A DNA stretch of 9,022 nucleotides. It comes from Lachnospiraceae bacterium (GTDB taxonomy: Bacteria > Bacillota_A > Clostridia > Lachnospirales > Lachnospiraceae). The position numbers and the translations under genes were made by a program. The stretch lies in contig JAILCT010000170.1 in assembly GCA_024690425.1 (NCBI GenBank), positions 1-9,022 of the forward strand, written 5' to 3'. Of this stretch, positions 5,991-9,022 are shown in pieces (position 1 is the stretch's first letter; every line of letters starts with the position of its first letter). The notes beneath the pieces are model-generated. The model saw nothing but the letters and a program-made list of their open reading frames with translations. It was not told the origin of the DNA and did no database searches.

Positions 5991-6423
5991 TGCAGGAAGG
6001 TCTCGTTCATCCCTCTTTCTCATGGAAATGATAGTCACCATACTCTTCTTCTCACTGGCAGCTGCCATATGTGTCAGGTGCTTTGTTTCGGCCCACATGA
6101 TGGGCAAGGAGACCTACGAACTTAATCATGCCATAGCAATTGCAACGGGCTATGCGGAAGTAATGAGGGGAACAGACGGCGACATTAACAGCATACAGGC
6201 TGTTTACCCTGACTCTGTAAAGGTTGATGATTCTTACCTGATGATATTCTATGATTCTTCGTTTAATCCCTGCGATCCCGAAACTGCAGTATATGCAGGC
6301 GACGTTACCTTAACACCGAACGGTGCCATACAGAATATGCATGTTAAGATCATCAGGGTAGAGGATTCGGAGATCATATATGAACTGGATGCAACGAAGT
6401 ATATGAACCGGTTCAGATCATAA
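5983..6423 (+). CDS. Minor pilin/pseudopilin with a divergent prepilin N-terminus
   Basis: The product is 146 residues. After ten mostly polar residues comes SLFLMEMIVTILFFSLAAAI (10-29). This has the form of a prepilin helix: cleavage after Ser10 would leave a mature N-terminus LFLME with Glu at +5, the residue conserved in pilins for assembly. Canonical prepilins have Gly at -1, so Ser is a deviation, though Ala or Ser at -1 is tolerated in some systems. The domain after the helix (from about 38) contains a YELNHAIAIATGYAEVM segment and a short exported C-terminal domain. A prepilin peptidase would be required but is not in the window. GGAGGTGA (5969-5975 region) lies 6-7 nt upstream of the ATG. 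The gene overlaps the previous one by 8 bp, within a pilin gene series. Confidence 0.82.
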   Translation: MNDAGRSRSSLFLMEMIVTILFFSLAAAICVRCFVSAHMMGKETYELNHAIAIATGYAEVMRGTDGDINSIQAVYPDSVKVDDSYLMIFYDSSFNPCDPETAVYAGDVTLTPNGAIQNMHVKIIRVEDSEIIYELDATKYMNRFRS

Positions 6424-6442
6424 CATAAGCTTAAAATACGAA

Positions 6443-6466
6443 CCTTTATGCTTGCATATAAGGGAG
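6443..6466 (+). promoter_or_regulatory. Hairpin that can mask a ribosome binding site
   Basis: CCTTTATG (6443-6450) can pair with CATA-T-AAGG (6455-6463) around a CTTG loop, giving an 8-bp stem with one bulged T. The AAGG at 6460-6463 is the first part of AAGGGAG (6460-6466), the ribosome binding site of the gene starting at 6475. Folding would reduce initiation, so the hairpin may tune the amount of this subunit. The structure is short and its stability modest. Confidence 0.4.
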
Positions 6467-6474
6467 AATAAAAT

Positions 6475-6939
6475 ATGAGAAAGAAATTCAAGGGCGGCAT
6501 AAATGTCGGAACAAGTTCGGTACTCACAGCCTTCGTGCTCCTTGCCATGGTGAGCTTCGCGGCACTTACCTACTTAAGTGCCCACTCGGACTTAAACTTA
6601 AGCCGCCAGACCGCGCAGCGGACAAGTGAATATTATGAGGCTAACCGGTTGGCAGAGCTGTACATGGCCAATATAGAAGGTCTTCTGAGCAAGCATACTA
6701 AGGAATGTCATAATGCGGGTGACTATTACAGCGGGGTTCCCGGTCTCTTTGCCGATAATGACAGCATAATCACCAGCGAGGAATCAAGCAAGGACGACCC
6801 TGTCACCATAAGCTACACGGTCCCCATGAACGATTCCCTCACCCTCTATGTTACCCTTAAGACCCATTACCCGGATGAAACGGACGGCAGGCTCTTTTAT
6901 ATAGAGAGCTGGAATACGATAAATTCATCCAGTTTATGA
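6475..6939 (+). CDS. Pilin-like membrane protein, PilX/GspK-type N-terminus
   Basis: The product is 154 residues. A basic start (MRKKFKGG) leads into one hydrophobic helix at about 13-34 (SSVLTAFVLLAMVSFAALTY). An amphipathic continuation, QTAQRTSEYYEANRLAELYM (45-64), and a small exported domain follow. The small hydrophobic helix starting GTSSVLTAF, and the Y-x-A-x-x-L-A-E stretch after it, resemble the N-termini of minor pilins such as PilX and of the type II secretion tip subunit GspK. There the Glu at +5 is often lost; it is absent here too. The assignment is by architecture only. AAGGGAG lies 8 nt before the ATG. It is the last of four small one-helix proteins and is separated by 34 bp from the ATPase gene. 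Confidence 0.72.
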   Translation: MRKKFKGGINVGTSSVLTAFVLLAMVSFAALTYLSAHSDLNLSRQTAQRTSEYYEANRLAELYMANIEGLLSKHTKECHNAGDYYSGVPGLFADNDSIITSEESSKDDPVTISYTVPMNDSLTLYVTLKTHYPDETDGRLFYIESWNTINSSSL

Positions 6940-6973
6940 TACAGGGATCGCTTATTATAAAGGAGGTTTTCTT

Positions 6974-8107
6974 ATGTCAATAGTTGATACATTAACAGCC
7001 ATAACCGGCAAAGGAGCATCCGATATCTTCATAGTCGCAGGCCGCGAACTGACGTATAAGCTTAACGGCCGCATGTATACGCAGGGGGATACCAGGCTCA
7101 TGCCCTCGGATACCGCGCAGATGATCGCTTCAATATATGAGCTTGGTCACAGGGAGATGACAAGGCTCGATGAGACCGGTGATGATGACTTTTCCTTCGC
7201 CCTTCAGGGTGTGGCAAGGTTCAGGATCAATGCCTATAAACAGCGTGGTTCCCTCTCGGCTGTCATCCGTGTGATCACCTTCCATATTCCCCAGCCTGAA
7301 GAACTGGGCATACCGGAGAAGATAATCTCCTTATCCGAGAGAAAGAAAGGGCTCGTGCTCATCACAGGCCCCGCAGGATCGGGTAAATCCACCACTCTTG
7401 CATGTATGGTGGATCATATCAATTCGACCAGAGAAGCTCATATAATCACTCTGGAGGATCCCCTTGAGTATCTGCACCCTCATAAAAAGAGCATAGTCAG
7501 TCAGCGAGAGGTCGTATCCGATACAGAATCCTATTTAACAGCCCTTCGTGCATCACTCAGACAGAGTCCGGATGTTATCCTTCTTGGTGAGATGCGTGAT
7601 TCCGATACCATAAGCGTGGCAATGACAGCTGCCGAGACAGGACATCTGGTATTATCCACCCTGCACACCGTGGGCGCGGCCAATACAATAGAGCGTATCA
7701 TCGATGCCTTCCCGCCTAACCAGCAGCATCAGATATACATCCAGTTGTCCATGGTGCTTCAGGCTGTTGTTTCACAGCAGCTCCTTCCTACCGTTGATGG
7801 TGGTATAGTTCCTGCATTCGAGATAATGACCCTTAATCCGGCCATCAGGACCAATATCCGTGAGAAGAAGATACAGAGCATCGATTCAGTCATCGATACA
7901 TCTTCTCAGGAAGGCATGATCTCAATGAACACAAGTCTCCTGAACTTAATAAAAGAAGGCAAGATCTCCGAAAAGACCGCCTTCTCATATACAACAAACG
8001 CCGAAAACCTGACAAACAAGATATACTACGCCAACAAGGGAACCGGTGCTCCGGCTCCTGCAGCAAGCGAACCGCCGGCCAAGGAAAAACGCGGAATCTT
8101 ATGGTAA
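6974..8107 (+). CDS. pilT: PilT-type type IV pilus ATPase
   Basis: This is a hexameric cytoplasmic motor ATPase that acts on the GspF/PilC platform. It has 377 residues. An N-terminal PAS-like PilT domain covers about 1-100. Walker A is GPAGSGKST (132-140), the Asp box ITLEDPLEY (158-166), Walker B VILLGEMRD with Glu206, and the His box TGHLVLSTLHT (222-232). The C-terminal signature AIRNLIRE of PilT retraction motors appears as AIRTNIRE (290-297). It lacks the long N-terminal domain and tetracysteine zinc site of PilB, so by family it is a retraction ATPase. It is the only motor in the cluster and may also drive assembly (inference). An Ala/Pro-rich tail (356-377) is unusual and adds about 25 residues to the normal length. 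AAAGGAGG (6959-6966) lies 7 nt before the ATG, the strongest site in the operon. The gene ends 5 bp before a terminator hairpin. Confidence 0.95.
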   Translation: MSIVDTLTAITGKGASDIFIVAGRELTYKLNGRMYTQGDTRLMPSDTAQMIASIYELGHREMTRLDETGDDDFSFALQGVARFRINAYKQRGSLSAVIRVITFHIPQPEELGIPEKIISLSERKKGLVLITGPAGSGKSTTLACMVDHINSTREAHIITLEDPLEYLHPHKKSIVSQREVVSDTESYLTALRASLRQSPDVILLGEMRDSDTISVAMTAAETGHLVLSTLHTVGAANTIERIIDAFPPNQQHQIYIQLSMVLQAVVSQQLLPTVDGGIVPAFEIMTLNPAIRTNIREKKIQSIDSVIDTSSQEGMISMNTSLLNLIKEGKISEKTAFSYTTNAENLTNKIYYANKGTGAPAPAASEPPAKEKRGILW

Positions 8108-8112
8108 AAATA

Positions 8113-8140
8113 AAGAGCCGGGGATCATTCCCCGGCTCTT
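8113..8140. terminator. Shared bidirectional terminator of the pilus-like operon and rpoC
   Basis: AAGAGCCGGGG (8113-8123) pairs perfectly with CCCCGGCTCTT (8130-8140). An extra A-T pair closes a TCAT loop, for 12 bp in all. On the minus strand the next bases are TTATTTTTACC, a good T-run for terminating rpoC. On the plus strand CTTCTATCTGCTTT is a poorer tail, so read-through antisense to rpoC is more likely than the reverse. It fills the 45-bp gap between the two convergent stops. Confidence 0.92.
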
Positions 8141-8152
8141 CTTCTATCTGCT

Positions 8153-9022
8153 TTACTCTGTTTCTACAAGATCTTCTGTCTCTTCACCTTCGAGTATCTC
8201 ATCATCGATCACTTCATCATCATCGATCAGTTCTTCCGTGATCTCTTTCTCAACAACTTCAACCTTTGATGCATCGGCAACCGAAGTATCGAGCATTACC
8301 TCACGGTATCTTCTCATACCCGTTCCTGCAGGTATCAGCTTACCGATGATAACGTTCTCCTTCAGTCCGATAAGAGGATCGACCTTACCCTTTATGGCTG
8401 CTTCCGTAAGAACTCTTGTCGTCTCCTGGAATGACGCAGCCGACAGGAACGAGCTTGTAGCAAGACTTGCCTTTGTGATACCGAGCATAACCTGCTTGGC
8501 TTCAACAGTCTTCTTGCCTTCTGCCTCAAGAGCCTCGTTGATGTCTTCAAGTTCGAGAGCATCCACAAGGGATCCGGGTAACAGATCCGAATCACCGTCG
8601 TCTTCGATGCGGACTTTCTTGAGCATCTGACGGACAATGACCTCGATATGCTTATCGTTGATATCAACACCCTGCAGACGGTAAACCCTCTGTACCTCCT
8701 GGATCATGTAATCCTGTACGGAACGAAGTCCCTTGATCTTAAGGATATCATGCGGGTTAACGCTACCTTCTGTCAGTTCATCACCGGCTTCAAGCACTGC
8801 GCCGTCCTGAATCTTGATTCTTGATCCGTAAGGAATCAGATAAGCTTTGGATTCACCTGTTTCCTGATTTGTGACAATGATCTCACGCTTCTTCTTGGTA
8901 TCGTTGATCGTTGCAACTCCGCCAAACTCCGTGATGATCGCAAGTCCCTTTGGCTTTCTTGCCTCGAAAAGCTCCTCGACACGGGGAAGACCCTGTGTGA
9001 TGTTATCTCCCGCAACACCGCC
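8153..9022 (-). CDS. rpoC: DNA-directed RNA polymerase beta' subunit, C-terminal part (cut by window edge)
   Basis: The last 289 residues of the beta' subunit are visible. The reading frame is continuous from the window edge to the TAA at 8155-8153. It opens at [20 protein letters not shown], the segment that follows the trigger loop, and continues with ARKPKG, the [20 protein letters not shown] block, QMLKKVRI, and [19 protein letters not shown] near the end. The latter is the conserved C-terminal clamp/switch region. The protein ends in a strongly acidic tail ([19 protein letters not shown] and onward), common in clostridial beta' subunits. The gene converges with the ATPase gene, 45 bp away, and terminates at the shared hairpin. 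rpoB should lie outside the window to the right. Confidence 0.99.
   Translation of the reverse strand, partial: GGVAGDNITQGLPRVEELFEARKPKGLAIITEFGGVATINDTKKKREIIVTNQETGESKAYLIPYGSRIKIQDGAVLEAGDELTEGSVNPHDILKIKGLRSVQDYMIQEVQRVYRLQGVDINDKHIEVIVRQMLKKVRIEDDGDSDLLPGSLVDALELEDINEALEAEGKKTVEAKQVMLGITKASLATSSFLSAASFQETTRVLTEAAIKGKVDPLIGLKENVIIGKLIPAGTGMRRYREVMLDTSVADASKVEVVEKEITEELIDDDEVIDDEILEGEETEDLVETE

Noticed and set aside
781..8152. Insertion sequence or integration signatures around the pilus-like block.
   Set aside because: No transposase, integrase, tRNA gene or flanking direct repeat was visible at either edge.
8046..8630. A long plus-strand frame with a serine-rich product.
   Set aside because: It is the complement of rpoC codons and the end of the ATPase gene; Ser-rich composition is the expected antisense reading of acidic and Glu/Asp-rich sequence, and it crosses the terminator.

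Overview
The window looks like a chromosomal segment of a Gram-positive, clostridial bacterium, most likely a Lachnospiraceae relative. The reasons are strong AAGGAGG-type ribosome binding sites, a sigma-A type rpsL promoter, a 137-residue S12 of Firmicutes length, and the flanking rpoC and rpsL-rpsG genes, which in Firmicutes normally lie close together in one transcriptional direction. The genus is an inference; nothing here fixes it.

Layout. Both edges hold core information-processing genes on the minus strand: the last 289 codons of rpoC at the right, and rpsL plus the first 42 codons of rpsG at the left. About 7.5 kb separates rpoC from rpsL. It carries one small minus-strand gene for a single-pass membrane protein (831-1148) with its own terminator, then a compact plus-strand run of ten genes (1301-8107) that converges on rpoC. 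The plus-strand run ends at a strong hairpin (8113-8140) shared with the end of rpoC. Its candidate promoter lies in a 152-bp divergent region (1149-1300) that contains a 9-bp inverted repeat touching the -35 elements of both directions.

The plus-strand run has two parts. The first four genes look regulatory or sensory: a two-pass membrane protein with a GGDEF-like domain whose signature and metal-binding residues are degenerate, an ECF-type sigma factor, an overlapping single-pass membrane protein in the usual place of an anti-sigma factor, and a lipoprotein with a transglutaminase-like domain and an apparently complete Cys-His-Asp triad. A 65-bp gap with a hairpin follows. The last six genes are a type IV pilus (T4P) or pseudopilus-like module: a GspF/PilC inner-membrane platform protein, four small proteins each with one N-terminal hydrophobic helix (only one keeps a recognisable Glu+5 prepilin-like N-terminus), and a PilT-type ATPase with intact Walker A, Asp box, Walker B and His box. 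No PilB, prepilin peptidase, PilM/N/O or secretin is encoded here.

Working model (inference): an envelope-linked membrane signal acts through the membrane protein on the ECF sigma factor, the lipoprotein acts at the cell surface, and the same transcript supplies a reduced T4P-like fibre or secretion machine. The degenerate GGDEF protein would be a nucleotide-binding or scaffolding partner rather than a cyclic-di-GMP synthase. The most interesting points are the one-ATPase pilus module, its linkage to a sigma/transglutaminase cassette, and its position inside the rpoC-rpsL interval.
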